A stretch of DNA of 64,000 nt from Pegea sp. RAD2-039 (taxonomy: Eukaryota; Chordata; Thaliacea; Salpida; Salpidae): positions 310,001-374,000 of the forward strand of contig JAQGEQ010000244.1 of NCBI GenBank assembly GCA_034620365.1. The letters run 5' to 3'. Under the pieces are notes generated by a model, which saw only the letters and a list, made by a program, of their open reading frames with translations, ran no database searches and was not told where the DNA came from. Of the stretch, positions 11,978-23,689 are shown piece after piece (positions within the stretch are counted from its first letter, which is position 1; each line of letters opens with the position of its first letter). The translations under genes and the position numbers were made by a program.

Positions 11978-12450
11978 TTAATCAAATAGTTGATCATGTT
12001 CTTCAGGTACATAAGCTTCACCATTAGACCATACACACTTGCCATTAAGGAAATTTAATGCAACTTGCCAACATTGGTTTAGAGAATCTTCCATGTCATG
12101 AGACTGAGCAACTAAACTGAATTCTTGTCAACTTTCTGTCTATTCTTGAGAAGTGATAAAGCTAATCCAAAATATTCACAATTATCAAACCTTTCAAGCA
12201 TGATAAGAGGTTTTACATCTAAATATTTCATTTTAGCTTTTCTATCTATGAAAAAAATAATTATTAGAAGCATGAAAACTTTCAAAGTTGCATAAGCCTT
12301 CAAGTGTTTAAATATTAGTATTACTGCTTAATAAGGCTTCATTGAAGTCAAAAAACATACATTAACCAGTCTAAAATAAAAAAAAATAATCTTTGACATA
12401 AAATACTATTTCTTGAAATTACAACAATAAATTCTAATGAGCATTTAAAC
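11978..12450 (-). CDS. unidentified spliced gene, 3' exons
   Basis: I do not recognise the protein. Supported exons are 12191-12245 (encodes RKAKMKYLDVKPLIMLE) and 11978-12116 (LVAQSHDMEDSLNQCWQ, then a stretch ending VPEEHDQLFD and TAA). They join through a 74-nt intron (donor GTTTGA, weak; acceptor TTCAG) with an AG/T serine codon. A further exon at 12407-12450 (FKCSLEFIVVISRN) has a good acceptor (TTTTTTCAG) and joins in frame. It would begin with G after a 24-nt exon at 12627-12650 ending AT before GTAAGT, so an ATG could be formed across that junction. That would give about 79 residues. The coding-like composition, short introns like those of POLR2I and lack of repeats support a real gene. 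The frame stays open for 66 codons past the TAA (see findings). Exon structure is uncertain. Confidence 0.45.
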
Positions 12451-12626
12451 CTGAAAAAATCATAAGCACAACAATCTCAAAAAAACAGTTTCGTTATTTT
12501 AAAAACCCGGTTATTGCCATTATAGTTATGGAAAAATCCTAATTTATTGTTGCCGGTTTGTAATCAGACGCAAAGATTTAGAAATATATTATCAAATAAT
12601 GCAGAAAATGATTATCAAATACTTAC

Positions 12627-12650
12627 ATTTAGCAGGATGAATTCAAAGTG
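12627..12650 (-). other. possible 24-nt exon (5' UTR or start-forming)
   Basis: A strong acceptor (TTATTTTCAG) and a consensus donor (GTAAGT) flank 24 nt. Joined to 12450 it would complete an ATG from AT+G. Read alone in phase 0 it is open (HFEFILLN) but does not join in frame to the next exon. Based on splice signals only. Confidence 0.3.
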
Positions 12651-12659
12651 CTGAAAATA

Positions 12660-13225
12660 AAAAGATAATTCTTGGAAACAGCACACAATGTAAAGTTTAG
12701 GTGTCTAATTCCATTTAAAACTTTTCCTAACTTTTCTCCTCACTTATTGCTTACTTTTGATGTTTGAGATCATTTGCTACACTAGGCATTTCACCTTAAC
12801 CAATTATTCATTGCTGTGCTATAATTTCCATTTTTTTTTTGTTGTTTTAAATACTGTTTTTGACACGATACTTTATTAAACTTAAATTGCTGCGTCTGCA
12901 AATAAGTAGGATTATCTTTAGATTAAAGACAAGTTGGTTAAAAAGATTTACAGTTTAAACTTCGTTTATTTAATTACCAAGAGACAACTTAGGATAAAAT
13001 AATTAGAAAATTAGCATTTTGATAACAAAGAAAAGTTCACAAATCAAGAACTTTCAAGATGACTCTAATCAATCGATTCTTGAATACTAACGTTAAAAGC
13101 AACTTGATTCTTTTTATTTTTACCCTTTCTTGAGATTACTAACACCGAAAAACATCTGAATCACCAAAATATTTATCCTTATTCTGAAATTTTTTCTTTA
13201 TAGCTTTATTTTTATTCAAATCAGC
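12660..13225. other. apparently single-copy AT-rich spacer
   Basis: No member of the window's repeat families was noticed. No exon is called here, although the minus-strand frame of the 13226-13489 ORF has no TGA (only TAA/TAG) for roughly 55 codons below its stop. Confidence 0.4.
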
Positions 13226-13489
13226 TTAATTATCTATTTTATCAAAGGAATCATTATTTTCTTCAGGTTTGCTGTCATCTGGTTTTTCAAACTTCCTGTT
13301 TACAATTGTACCTTTACTTTCAGTAACCTTTGAATGAAGTGGAATCATTTGAAGTACATTGTCATTAGTAGGTGAGTTTTTAAAAGCTCTCTGAAGACAT
13401 TTTCGTAAGATCATCACAATTAAATAACAAAGAAAATCTACCAAAAACTCTAACAAGTAAACAATAAAACAAAATTCAAACTCTGACAT
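13226..13489 (-). CDS. 87-codon ORF, single membrane helix, unknown
   Basis: An 87-residue frame starting MSEFEFCFIVYLLEF. Residues 6-28 form one hydrophobic helix; the rest is polar, charged and rich in K/E/D/N/S. It lies in the repeat-free island, on the same strand as POLR2I and the unidentified gene, with composition more coding-like than neighbouring ORFs. No family is recognised. It ends at TAA. It may be an internal exon of a larger gene, possibly the one at 11978-12450, since no obvious 5' UTR or poly(A) signal settles its limits. Confidence 0.35.
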   Translation of the reverse strand: MSEFEFCFIVYLLEFLVDFLCYLIVMILRKCLQRAFKNSPTNDNVLQMIPLHSKVTESKGTIVNRKFEKPDDSKPEENNDSFDKIDN

Positions 13490-13889
13490 TTCAAAACTTT
13501 TCTTTCATCCAATAGTTTCTGATCTCAATAAGTTTGATGGTAGTCTGTCAATTGTAGTCTTTTTGAAGTTTATTTAATCCAAACAGCTGTGTGGAACTTG
13601 AAGTGAGACAATGTCTTTTAAAGCTAAAGTTTTATATAGTTTCTAAATTATATGCTCATTGCAAAAGCAGCTTTGTTTGGAATTTAAACTGTTTTGAAGA
13701 GCTTTTTAGCAGTTTGTAATGATTAAAAAGAAAAATATTGAGCTTTGTAATTGCTGTAATGCTCTAACCTTAACTTTGTAATAAATTATTGAAAACAAAA
13801 AAAGTTTATTGCAACTAACAGTTGTTACAAATAAATATCTTGAAACGTTATTCTAAAATCTATCAATAGTTCTGAAATTTTAAGATCAT

Positions 13890-15500
13890 TATAGTTTCAA
13901 CAAGTTTATTATAATTACCTTCGGCGTTGTAAAATGCTCAAATGCTTCTGTCGAAAGAGGTAAACAAACATAAACAGAAATTGTTCGTTTTATGACAATT
14001 TTATTAATCAAAGTTTATGCCAATAAGCAAACCACCAATGTTTAAGAATTAAAAAAATACAAAAATATTTACAAAAAAGTGGGAAATTTTTGCACAGAGT
14101 TGTAACAAAATTCATGATAGATATTTACATCAGAACTGAATTTCAAGAAAAGCTTCTAGTCTTCAATAGCCTGGTGATTCCAATAATGACGTTGACCTTA
14201 AAGATTGCTAGCTAAAGATTAACTGAAAACGTTTAAAACGGATAATAAGAAAAAGTTAACAAAGAGATAAAAAACTATATACTTCTGCAAAATATTTTAC
14301 GTACAACAAAGCAAAACGAAAGCTTAAACAGCAGTTAAATAAAAATCCTTACAAGATTATTTTCAATTTTTATTCGGAGATACATTGTTAAACTGAAACT
14401 CTTTTAGTCAAAATTCCAAAATACAATTAACCAAATCTAAATTAAAACCATACCTTTAACGATCTAGACTAGTATTGAAAATCTACTTTTATCAGATTTT
14501 GTACTGATATTAGAATAATGTTTACAAATTTCAACAAAGTTTAAAAGTAAGCCTTGAAATTCAAGTTATTAAATATCACTTACAAAGACATAGCCTGAAG
14601 CAATACATAGGTTTCAAAATTATTTATCATCAGCGACATCTAGCGACATCTAGCGTTAACTTGTTCAACTATATATACGAAAACCAAAATTGTTTTATTA
14701 TTGTTTTAAAATTTTATAAGGAAAAAATGGTTACTTACGCAAAACAATCAATTTTTCTTAAGTTTAATATAGTTTATAAAGTAAACATTAATAATTTCTT
14801 TAAACTACTTAGGTTTAGAAGTAAACAATCAATGTTTTCGAAAACCACGAATTTATAGTTATTTTAATTATCATAAAATATGGAAAAACATTCTGCTGTC
14901 ATATGAGAGTGGCTTCAGTGGAAAACTGTTTGAACTGATTTTTTATTTATAAATTTGCATTTATGCTATAATATTTACAAAACAAAGAAGAAACTCGTTG
15001 ATTTTTAAAGCTTGACAATAAAGTTAAAAAAAGTTTTGCTTTTCATTTTTCAACTATAATTTTGTTTCTTTGTGATAAATTCGAAAGACAAAAATAATTT
15101 AAAATTGAGAACGATAGTATGATATGGGTTATTTATAAAAGAGGTTATTAAAAAAAATTTAAAACCAATTTTTAAAATATATCTGACAACAATCGTCTAA
15201 ATAATTGATAATTTCAGTAAAATGAAATATTTTCTTTATAATCCTATATTTGTTTTTATCAAAAGTTCACAAAATATTATGATTTTGAAGTTATAGGAAA
15301 GAGAAAGTTGCAGTTAGATGTTTTTACTTAAATTGACAACACAAAAATTTATTTTCTTAGAAATTGTTCATCATTTCTGCATCAACCTTCTTGCTGTGCG
15401 AGTCATCTGACAACAACAGTAAGAAGTTATGATATTTTTATCAACATCAACCTGTTCGATTAGTCATTATGAAATGAAGTGTTGTTGAGTGATGAAAAAC
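13890..15500 (-). repeat. inverted copy of 3.42-5.09 kb
   Basis: Order from left: R6 (13895-14190), R2 core (14588-14668, with an internal duplication of its TCTAGCGACA motif), the zinc-finger-free repeat carrying the 65-codon frame 14661-14858, and the 15170-15500 segment. The frame is a repeat shadow. 13500-13890 is AT-rich with no call. Confidence 0.75.
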
Positions 15501-15979
15501 ATTTTAGCTGAAATCAAATATCAAAACAATCAATTTTCTTTAATTTAATATGGTTTATGATGTAAAAATTAACATTTTTTTCAAAACAACTAAAATTACA
15601 ACCAAATAATATATATTATCGAAAAGATGAATTTATAGATATATTAAGTATTACAATACAAGAAAAACATTTTGATTTCAACCGAGAGTGGCATTCAGTG
15701 GAAAACTGTTTAAACCAGATTTTATTTAAAAAAATACTTTAGTTTCAAAAGTAACTTTTTAATCAATTGAGTTTGTTCAGCTAACATCAAATGCATTTTG
15801 GAAATTTGTACTTTTGCTAATATATCTTCAAGACATTGTAAACTTTTTTAACAATTTAAAGCTAAAAATTAACGTTTCAAACATTTCTCCACTATATTTT
15901 AAATCTATAAGTTTGTTTCTTTGTGATAAACTCAAAAGATCACATCAAGTTAATAATGCTATTTGAGATAAGTTTACAG

Positions 15980-16125
15980 ATAAACTAAGAGATTACTTCA
16001 AGAAATTTGGCGATATTAACGACTGCGTGATAAGACAAAATCTAAGAACAAAACCTTCTTCAGGTTTTGGTATAATGTTATTTGCTGAACCTGAATTTGT
16101 TGAACAAGTAGTTATGTTTGTTTGA
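15980..16125 (+). pseudogene. captured RRM exon, copy a
   Basis: An acceptor (GTTTACAG) is followed by a frame encoding KLRDYFKKFGDINDCVIR, a degraded RNP1-like SSGFGIMLFA, then EPEFVEQVVMFV and TGA. This is the middle of an RNA recognition motif of the hnRNP A/B-D type (KLRxYFxxFGxIxDC ... GFGFVxF). The RNP2 strand and the C-terminal beta strand are missing, so it is one exon of a gene. It is followed ~260 bp on by an R1 module at 16386. Confidence 0.7.
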
Positions 16126-17137
16126 AAAGAGTTAATATGAGTTAATTAAAAAAAATTTTTTTTTATATTTAGAAACAGATTCATTGAAAATCATTTTAAT
16201 TATTATACATTAAAAGCGTTCCTCCTAAAAATAATCATGAGAATTATTTGAAAATTCAAAATCTAAAACTTAATAAGTAAAAAAACTAAAATTAATTTAG
16301 AAATGTTGTCAAAGGAAATATTATATCACAGTTTAAAATAAAAAGAAAACTTGTTAGGGAAAAATAAAATTCTGAATTGATTTTCGTCCGGACAAACTCT
16401 AGATCAAAAAAAGTTTTTAAAATTACGATGTATTATTGAAGTTTGTATTTTAACAATGGTCTTCTTTAATAAACATTTTGAAATCGACAAGTTGTCGATG
16501 GTTTAATATTCAACTTGAAGTTATGAGTAATCTCATTGATTAAAATCTTATAGAAAGCTAAACTAAAATTACTTTATTAAAAAATAGATTAAAAAAGATT
16601 TTATTCAAACACTTGCAAGAACACTTTTCAATTTTACTTTTTTATTCTTATTATTAGTTATTAGTAATAATTTTATTAGAATATATTTATTTTGTTATGT
16701 CCATTCTTTGTTTTTTTAAAAATCTTTGAATAAAAATTTGTAATTGTAAAGCAATTTTATGTAAAGCTAGTTAAAATTGTTCTGTTTTCAATTTAAACAT
16801 AAATATTCGTAATTTCAACAAAGTTTAAAATAAGCCTTAAAATTCAAGTTATCAAATATCACTTACAAAAACATAGCCTAAAGCAATAGAAGGATTTCAA
16901 AATTAATTGTCTTCAGCAACGTCTAGCGTCAACTTTTTCGACTATGGAAACGTAAAACTGAAAAATCGTTAATTAAATTTTTATAAAACATTTATACTTT
17001 TAAAAAACAATCAATTTTGCTTTAATTAATTATATTTTATGTTGTTCTCAATAATCTTTTTTTAATTAGTTCTAATTACACAAGATTTTTAGGTTATTAT
17101 TTTAACTAAGTTTAACTTCATCTGATTAGCTGAAGAT

Positions 17138-17400
17138 TTGAATTTAATTTTTAAACTCAAATATTTTGATGATTCTAATCTAATAGAGGTTACTCAACAA
17201 AAATTAGTTTATGACGTTGACGTAATTACTAAAGTACAACTTGTTGATGCTAGTTTTGATGAAAGAATGTGGTTACTAGTGAAAATATCTTTGGCATTAA
17301 ACGTGAATATATGTTTAGTAACAATACTAATTTGGTTGAGTTATCATCTAATGTCTTACAGAAATATTGTTTAAACTGTTTAAAAATTTCAAAATATCAT
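17138..17400 (+). pseudogene. unidentified gene fragment, copy 1
   Basis: A 78-codon open frame contains NLIEVTQQKLVYDVDVITK and DASFDERMWLL. Past DERMW the better coding frame shifts: ENIFGIKREYMF, then NLVELSSNVLQKYCLN. A diverged copy lies at 59488-59695, so this is a duplicated, frameshifted coding fragment. The family is not recognised. Upstream (16.76-17.15 kb) both copies share the same R2-bearing repeat. Confidence 0.5.
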
Positions 17401-17469
17401 TAAACAGTTTAAAACTAAATTGTTTTATGAATTAAGAAGTAAGAAATATTTTTCTATATATATTTTTCT

Positions 17470-17547
17470 AAAAAAACGTTCTTCAGGTTTCTGTATAATG
17501 TTATTGGCTAAGCGTGATTCTGTTAAACAAGCAATTGTGTTTGTTTG
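17470..17547 (+). pseudogene. captured RRM exon, copy f (5'-truncated)
   Basis: Only the RNP1 half remains (RSSGF then IMLL and a DSVKQAIVFV-like end before TGA). It has the same downstream order: an R1 module at 17806 and the two-exon frame at 18555. Confidence 0.55.
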
Positions 17548-18554
17548 AAAAAAATGATATGAGTTACTTTAAAAATCCCTTTTATAGACAGTTAGAAACA
17601 ATTTGATTAAAAATCGTTTTAATTGTTCTACTTTAGAGGTGTTTATATTAATATTAATCATACAAATTATTTGAAAATTTATAATATAAAAATTAAAAAA
17701 ATAAGTAAAATTAATATAGAATTGTTGTCAAAAAAGCAACTTTCTCACAGTATAAAATAAAAGGAAAACTTATAATTGAAAATTAAAATTCTGAATTTAT
17801 TTTTCATCCGGACAAACTCTAGATCAAAAGAAATTGATAAAAGGAAGAAGTAATACTGAGATTTAAATTCTTACAATTTTAATTTCCAAAAGCATTTTGA
17901 AATCGACAACTTGTCGGTGATGTAATTGTTAATTTGAACTTAGTGGGTAATCTCATTAAATAAAATCTTATAAAAAGTCAAACCACATTTACTTCATTAT
18001 AAAATAGATTTTAAAAGGTTTTAATCAAACACTTGCAAAGTTCAAGTAAACAACTTTTTTGAAAATTGAAGATAAATATATAATTCTAATTCAGACTTAT
18101 TATCCAACATCAGTAAATCGATATCCGCTAAATTGAAACAATTTAAATCTGAAAATGGCAGATGTAAATACACTTGAACTAAAAGATTTTAAGAGATAAA
18201 AATAAAACCTTTTTTAAAAGAACCTAAAGAAACATTTTGATGGTGATTGAAAAGTGAAAAGTAAAATTGAAAAAGAAAATATAAAGTTATTTTCAAATAT
18301 TCAGAATCATTTATTAAAAATATTTAAGGTATTTTACACAAAAGGTATTTTTATAATTGTTGAAACTTTAAAAGTAAAATGTAGAAAGTAGCAGTAAGTA
18401 AAAATTAAATTAGTTTGAAATTTAATTGTTCGAGGATCTTTTATTTCTTATGATTTCTTAAAAACAAAACAGTTTTTATATGATCTCTTCAAAAAACGAA
18501 TTAGTAGTTTTCCACAAGATCTCACTGCGAAGTGGAACACGATCTTTGACAACG

Positions 18555-18719
18555 ATGTATAAGCCGGAAGTTGATGAGTTCAAAAGAATATCTGGTGTCG
18601 ATCGAAGGTGACGTCATCAGCGTATGACGTCATTAGTGACAGATTTGTTTATTTTTAGTTTGAAAGAAAACTTTTTGTAAGAAGAAGATGAGGATCAGAT
18701 GCAGATGCAGATGCTAATG
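18555..18719 (+). pseudogene. two-exon captured frame, copy 1 (left foldback arm)
   Basis: Exon 1 18555-18607 encodes MYKPEVDEFKRISGVDR plus AG. The intron is 51 nt (donor GTGACG, acceptor TATTTTTAG). Exon 2 18659-18719 starts with T, completing AGT (Ser), and ends in a GTAAGA donor after QMQMQMLM. Exon 2 has one TAA where other copies have AAA (Lys), so this copy is broken. The DQ-M-Q run shows a 6-nt tandem expansion. Function unknown. Confidence 0.65.
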
Positions 18720-21397
18720 GTAAGATGTTGATCTTACTGATGTTGATCTTAAAGATCAACAATGATTACTGATGAGGGCTTATAAACTTAACAATTTAAA
18801 AATTTTAATTATTCTTTTAAAAAATCATTAGAAAACAGATTTAATAGTATTCAATACTATAGCTAACTCAAATAAAGTTCTTAAATTACTTTTTCCCTTT
18901 TTTTGTTAGTTTTAATTCAACAAAAGTAGAACAATTTTATCTGCTGATAAAAAGTATTTGTTAAAAATAAAAATATTAATTTTTATTCTACAAATTTCTT
19001 AAAAGTAATTTTATTAAAAACTGAGATTTATCTAAAGCTAGAAATTTGAATGTGAAATATTTTGAAGTAAATTTATTTTTCGGTAAACTATTAAAAGAGA
19101 AAAACAAAACATGAAAAAAAAATTTGATTGTTTTCAATAATATTCTTTGTTTTTATGAAATTTAAATAAATTTATAATTTTAAGTTTAGGTTTGCTAATA
19201 ACAGCTACTGTTTTCATTTCTTAATAATTTTATTTATTTTGTTTATTTCTACTTTCTCATAATATTATCATTCTTGAAAAACATTGAAAAAGATTTTTTG
19301 TAAAACAACATTACTGATACTTAATTTGCATGAAAATAAAATAGTAAATAATAATGTTTGCTAAAAATATTTAAAATTTGAAACAGAAAATTACTTTTAT
19401 CATAAATTGATTTTTTTATTATTCTTTTTTTATACTTCAAAATCTAAAAAATTTCTAAAAAATTGTTTTTTTAAGGAGAATTGTTCTTATTGTTTTTTTT
19501 ACTTAAAGTTGAAACATTAAAATGTCATTAAAATATTTTTATTTTTAAACTTCATTACAATTGCATCCTTTTAAATATTTTTAAAATTAATCTCTATTAC
19601 ATACAGAAGTGAAATTTAAAATTGTTAATTCTGCTATTTTAATAAAAGTTTGATTTACTAGTTTTTTACTACTGATATAAAGCTAATTGTATGAGTATGA
19701 ATAAACCTTGTATGAATATTAATAAACAATGTTTTGTAAGCTCAAAGTCACTGAGTAACACTATTTCTCTCACAGATAGGAGGATACAACGTTTGTAAGT
19801 TTAAAAAAATAAACATAAAACTGTTATAGTGACATCTTGTGACCGAAAAATAAATAGTAAAATGCAATTAAATTTTAAAAAAGTTTCAGTGGAAAATTTA
19901 ATTTACTAAACTTTAATAAAAGTGAGGAAAAATGCAAATAGTTTTTTTAAGTCAGGTTTACGCTGAATCTTAATGAATTGACAAGGTATAATTTGTTTGA
20001 ACTTATTTTTTTGTATAATTTAAGTAATGTTTTTCTTAATGTTATAGTTTAAACCTTTAAAAAATTAATGCCAACTTAAACTGTAAATATAAAAGTATTC
20101 TAACGTGAAATTTGCGATTTTAAAACAAATTAAAAAGTTTTTTTGTTGTGAAACTCCTGTTTTCGACTGAAAAATAATAGTTGAGTTGATTCATTTACCA
20201 ATGTGAAAATTTATAAGTTTCAAATAGAAATTGAACGCAGTTTCATTCAAATTATAACAAGTAGTATATCGACGCTATACTTAAAATAAAAACAAGTCTG
20301 AAAAACAAAATCAGTGAACTGGAACTTTTTCAGTCTGATATGAAGTTTTAATTTGATAAATAAAATATGAGATGAAAATAAAACAGTTTGCTGAAGAATT
20401 ACTGTAGCCAATAAGCTTCTGGACTATCTAAAATTCAAATCACATCAAAACTAGTAAATCAAACTTTTATTAAAATAGCAGAATTAACAACTTTAAGTTT
20501 CACCTCTGTATGTAATAGAGATTAATTTTTAAAATATTTAAGAGGATGCAATTGTTATGAAGTTTAAAAATAAAACTATTTTAAAGACATTTTAGTGTTT
20601 CGACTCTAAGTAAATAGAACAATAAGAACAATTTTCTTTCAAAAAATAACAATTTGTTAGAAACCTTAAGATTTTGAAGTTTAAAAAAAATAATAATAGA
20701 AACAATCAATTAAAGATAAAATAATTTTCTGTTTCAAATTTTTAAATATTTTTAGCAAACATTATTATTTACTATTTTATCTTTATTTAAATTAATTATC
20801 AGTAATTTTATTTTACAAAAAATCTTTTTCAATGGTTTTTAAGAATGATAATATTATGAAAAAATATAAATAAACAAAAGAAAAAAATTATTAAGAAATA
20901 AAAACAGTAGCTTTTATTAGCAAACCTAAACTTAAAATTATATAAATATAAAAATTTCATAAAAAAAGAGAATTTTTTGGAAAATTATCTAAACTTTTTT
21001 CATGTTTTGTTTTTCTCCTTTAATAGTTTTCCCAAAATAAATTTACGTCAAAATATTTCACATTCAAATTTCTAGTTTTGGATATGTCTCAATTTTCAAT
21101 AAAATTTACTTTTAAGGCAATTTTAGAATAAAAATTAATATTTTTATTTTTAACAAATACTTTTTATTAGCAGATAAAATTATTCTAATTTTGTTGAAAT
21201 AAAACTAAACAAAAAAGGAGAAAAAGTAATTTATTAACTTTATTTGAGTTATCTATCATATTGAATACTATTAAATCTGTTTTCTAAGAGATTATTAAAA
21301 AAATAATTTTGGTTTTAAGGAATAATTGTATTTTTTTAATGGATAAATTTATGAAGACTCATCATCAAAATCATCAGCATTAAGATCAAGATCTTAC

Positions 21398-21554
21398 CAA
21401 TATCTGCATTTGATGCTCATCTTCTTTTTTCAAAATCTCTTCTTTCAAACTAAAAACCGAACTAATCAATCACTGATGACGTCACATGCTGATGGCGTCA
21501 CCTTTGATCGACATTAGAGGTTATTTTGAACTCATCAACTTCCGGCTCATACAT
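21398..21554 (-). pseudogene. two-exon captured frame, copy 2 (right foldback arm), intact
   Basis: Exon 1 21502-21554 encodes MYEPEVDEFKITSNVDQ plus AG. The intron is 52 nt (GTGACG..TTTTTAG). Exon 2 21398-21449 continues as Ser then LKEEILKKEDEHQMQIL, ending at a GTAAGA donor. There is no stop and no frameshift. The protein would be acidic and lysine-rich; no domain is recognised. Whether it is expressed is unknown. Confidence 0.65.
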
Positions 21555-23335
21555 CCTTGCCAAAGATCGTGTTCCACTTTGCAGTGAGATCTTGCGGATA
21601 TTAAACCTATTTTTGAAGAGATTATTTAAAAACTATTTTGATTTTAAATATTCATAAAAAAAGAAAGATCCTTGAATAATTTGGTGAATATTGGTTGATA
21701 ATGGTTGAATAATTAAACTTCAAATTGATCTATTTTTTACTTACTGATACATTTTTCTTTTTGTTATTAAAGTTTAAAAAATGATAAAAATACTTTTTGT
21801 GTAAAATATGTTAACTAATTTTGATGAAATAATCTTGAAGATTTCAAAAGATCATTTTATTCTCATTTTCAATTTTACTTTTCACTTTTCAATCATCATT
21901 AAGATGTGTCTTTAGTTTCTTTTATGAATTGTTCTATTTTTATCTTTTTAGATATTTTAATTGAATTGTATTTACATCTATTAAAAAAGAAATTCTGCTG
22001 AGTGGCTTTAAACTTACAAAACAATCCTTTTAACTATTCATAAATATTTAATTTCTTTTCCATAAAATGATTTCATTTTAATCTTAAAATAAAAAGATTT
22101 CTAGAAATCGTAAATCTAATAATTACCATTTAGTAAAAAAGTTTTAGATTATTATCAAACAACAAAGTCGTCCTCAAAATTTCAAATAAAAATATATGCA
22201 AAAGAAATAATATTTTTGAAAAAAGTATTATTCACCAAACAAATACTCTATATACCAAAGTAAATTATTACAATGGAAATAATTAATACTTTTGTATATA
22301 TATTTGGTTTGTGATAATAATTATTAATTTTAACATTTATTATAATGATTGATAAAACGAGATATAATAATTATTAGATACATAACATATTTTTGCTATT
22401 GTTTTATTAAGAAATAAACAAAAATTTCCTGCAAAATTATTCAAATTTTTTTACATAAGAAATAATCCAACTGATTTTAAAGCAAATTAGATTTCTTAAA
22501 TTTTTATAATAAAACATAAAATTCAAATTTGAAAAGTAGTAACAACAAAATTAAAATTTAATATTTTATTTTTAAATAGTAAAAATGTTCAAAAAATTGA
22601 ATCAAATCTACCGAGAAGGTAATGATTTTAAAAGCTTTGTTTTTATCCGGACAAATACTAGATTTAAAAAAGTTTATATAAATTAGGCTTACATATCAAA
22701 AGTTTGCATATGCAATAACAAACATTGATGTTTTTATTTTGAAGTCGACTAAATGTCGATGACGTTTTCCACAAGCTCAAAACAAGTTTTAACTTCAAAC
22801 ATTTTGATCGACTTTTTTATGTGGTTGCATTTTCATGACCCTCATTATTTAGTTTACAATTAATTTTGAATATTACTATCAGCGATATGTTTCATATATG
22901 AGTTTGATATATATTGTAATATCTGTAAATTTTTCATATCTTAATTAAAGTGAGTTTGTAAATCTTAATAGAATGGTTTCTCATACCGTACAATTAATAC
23001 ATTGAATCAGCTGCTATCAAACATTGTCATGTCAGAATCACTCGTGTTGTTCAAGCAGAAGTTATAATATTTCCAATATTGTCATTTCCAAACTGTGAAT
23101 TTTTCCTTTTTTGCAAGTTTACAGTGTTATATGCTTGGAGGACTACTGAAATGCTAGTGTTACATCCATTGCTTTCTATATTGTTGACTAAATAGATGTT
23201 GTTTGTGAGAATGTGTTACGAGAGGTGCTCTCTTCAGGCAACCATTTCGGATTTATTGTAATGAATAAATGAAATGACAAAATATACATTAAAATCAAAA
23301 TAATGATCAGAATAATTTGAAATTAAATTCTATTA

Positions 23336-23428
23336 TACCGAAACCTGACGAAGCTCTTGTCCTTGGAATTCGTTTTATCTCGCAGTCTTTAATATCGCCA
23401 AATTTCTTGAAACAATCTCTTAGTTTAT
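23336..23428 (-). pseudogene. captured RRM exon, copy d (3'-truncated)
   Basis: Acceptor GTTTACAG, then KLRDCFKKFGDIKDCEIKR and ASSGFGI, breaking off at ~23336. Compared with its inverted twin (34567-34727) about 1.1 kb is missing here. It belongs to the 21.3-23.7 kb side of the inverted duplication. Confidence 0.65.
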
Positions 23429-23689
23429 CTGTAAACATATCTTAAATAGCATTATTACTAACATGATGTGAAAAAGATCTTTTGAGTTTATCACAAAGAA
23501 ACAAACTTATAGTTTTAAAATATAGTGGAGAAATGTTTGAAACTTTACCTTTTAGCTTTAAATTGTTAAAAAAGTTTACAACGTCTTGAAGATATTTTAG
23601 CAAAAGTACAAATTTACAAAATGCATTTGATGTTAGGGAAACAAACTCAGATGACTAAAGCGTTATTTTTAGAACAATAATAATTATTT

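Larger units (their letters stand above)
15500..18150 (+). repeat. composite-unit region: two RRM-exon/R1 copies
   Basis: Contains RRM copy a (15980), R1 16386-16500 (hairpin ATCGACAAGTTGTCGAT), an R2 core inverted at ~16868-16945, gene fragment copy 1 (17138), RRM copy f (17470) and R1 17806-17920. It leads into the left foldback arm. The stretch at ~18090-18130 (AAATCGATATCCGCTAAATT) recurs at 31400 and, inverted, at ~41030. Confidence 0.75.
18150..22020. mobile_element. ~3.9 kb foldback element with ~1.5 kb inverted arms
   Basis: The sequence from about 18150 to 19665 reappears, inverted and diverged, from about 20450 to 22020. Landmarks pair off: the GATCTCACTGCGAAGTGGAA block at 18518 with its inverse near 21590, the two-exon reading frame at 18555-18719 with 21398-21554, and the element's inner edge (a run containing TTTAATAAAAGTTTGATTTA) at ~19640 with ~20470. 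The ~0.8 kb spacer holds an R5-family segment (19680-19990, inverted) and a block at 20100-20400 found inverted at 33.1-33.4 kb and 47.8-48.1 kb. Single arms occur at 32.06-33.1, 37.14-37.8, 39.7-40.74 and 45.6-45.74 kb. No transposase was seen, so it is probably non-autonomous. Boundaries are approximate; target duplications were not determined. Confidence 0.8.

Noticed and set aside
12112-12303. 63-codon minus frame taken as a single-exon gene
   Set aside because: Its first half is intron-like (poly-T tract and CATAG acceptor). Only the part after 12245 looks coding, and splicing to 12116 gives a better protein than reading on to the TAG.
14661-14858. 65-codon plus-strand frame (also its partner at 4133-4324 on minus)
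   Set aside because: Both are the same repeat read in the inverted copies; they are K/F/N/I-rich with no independent support.
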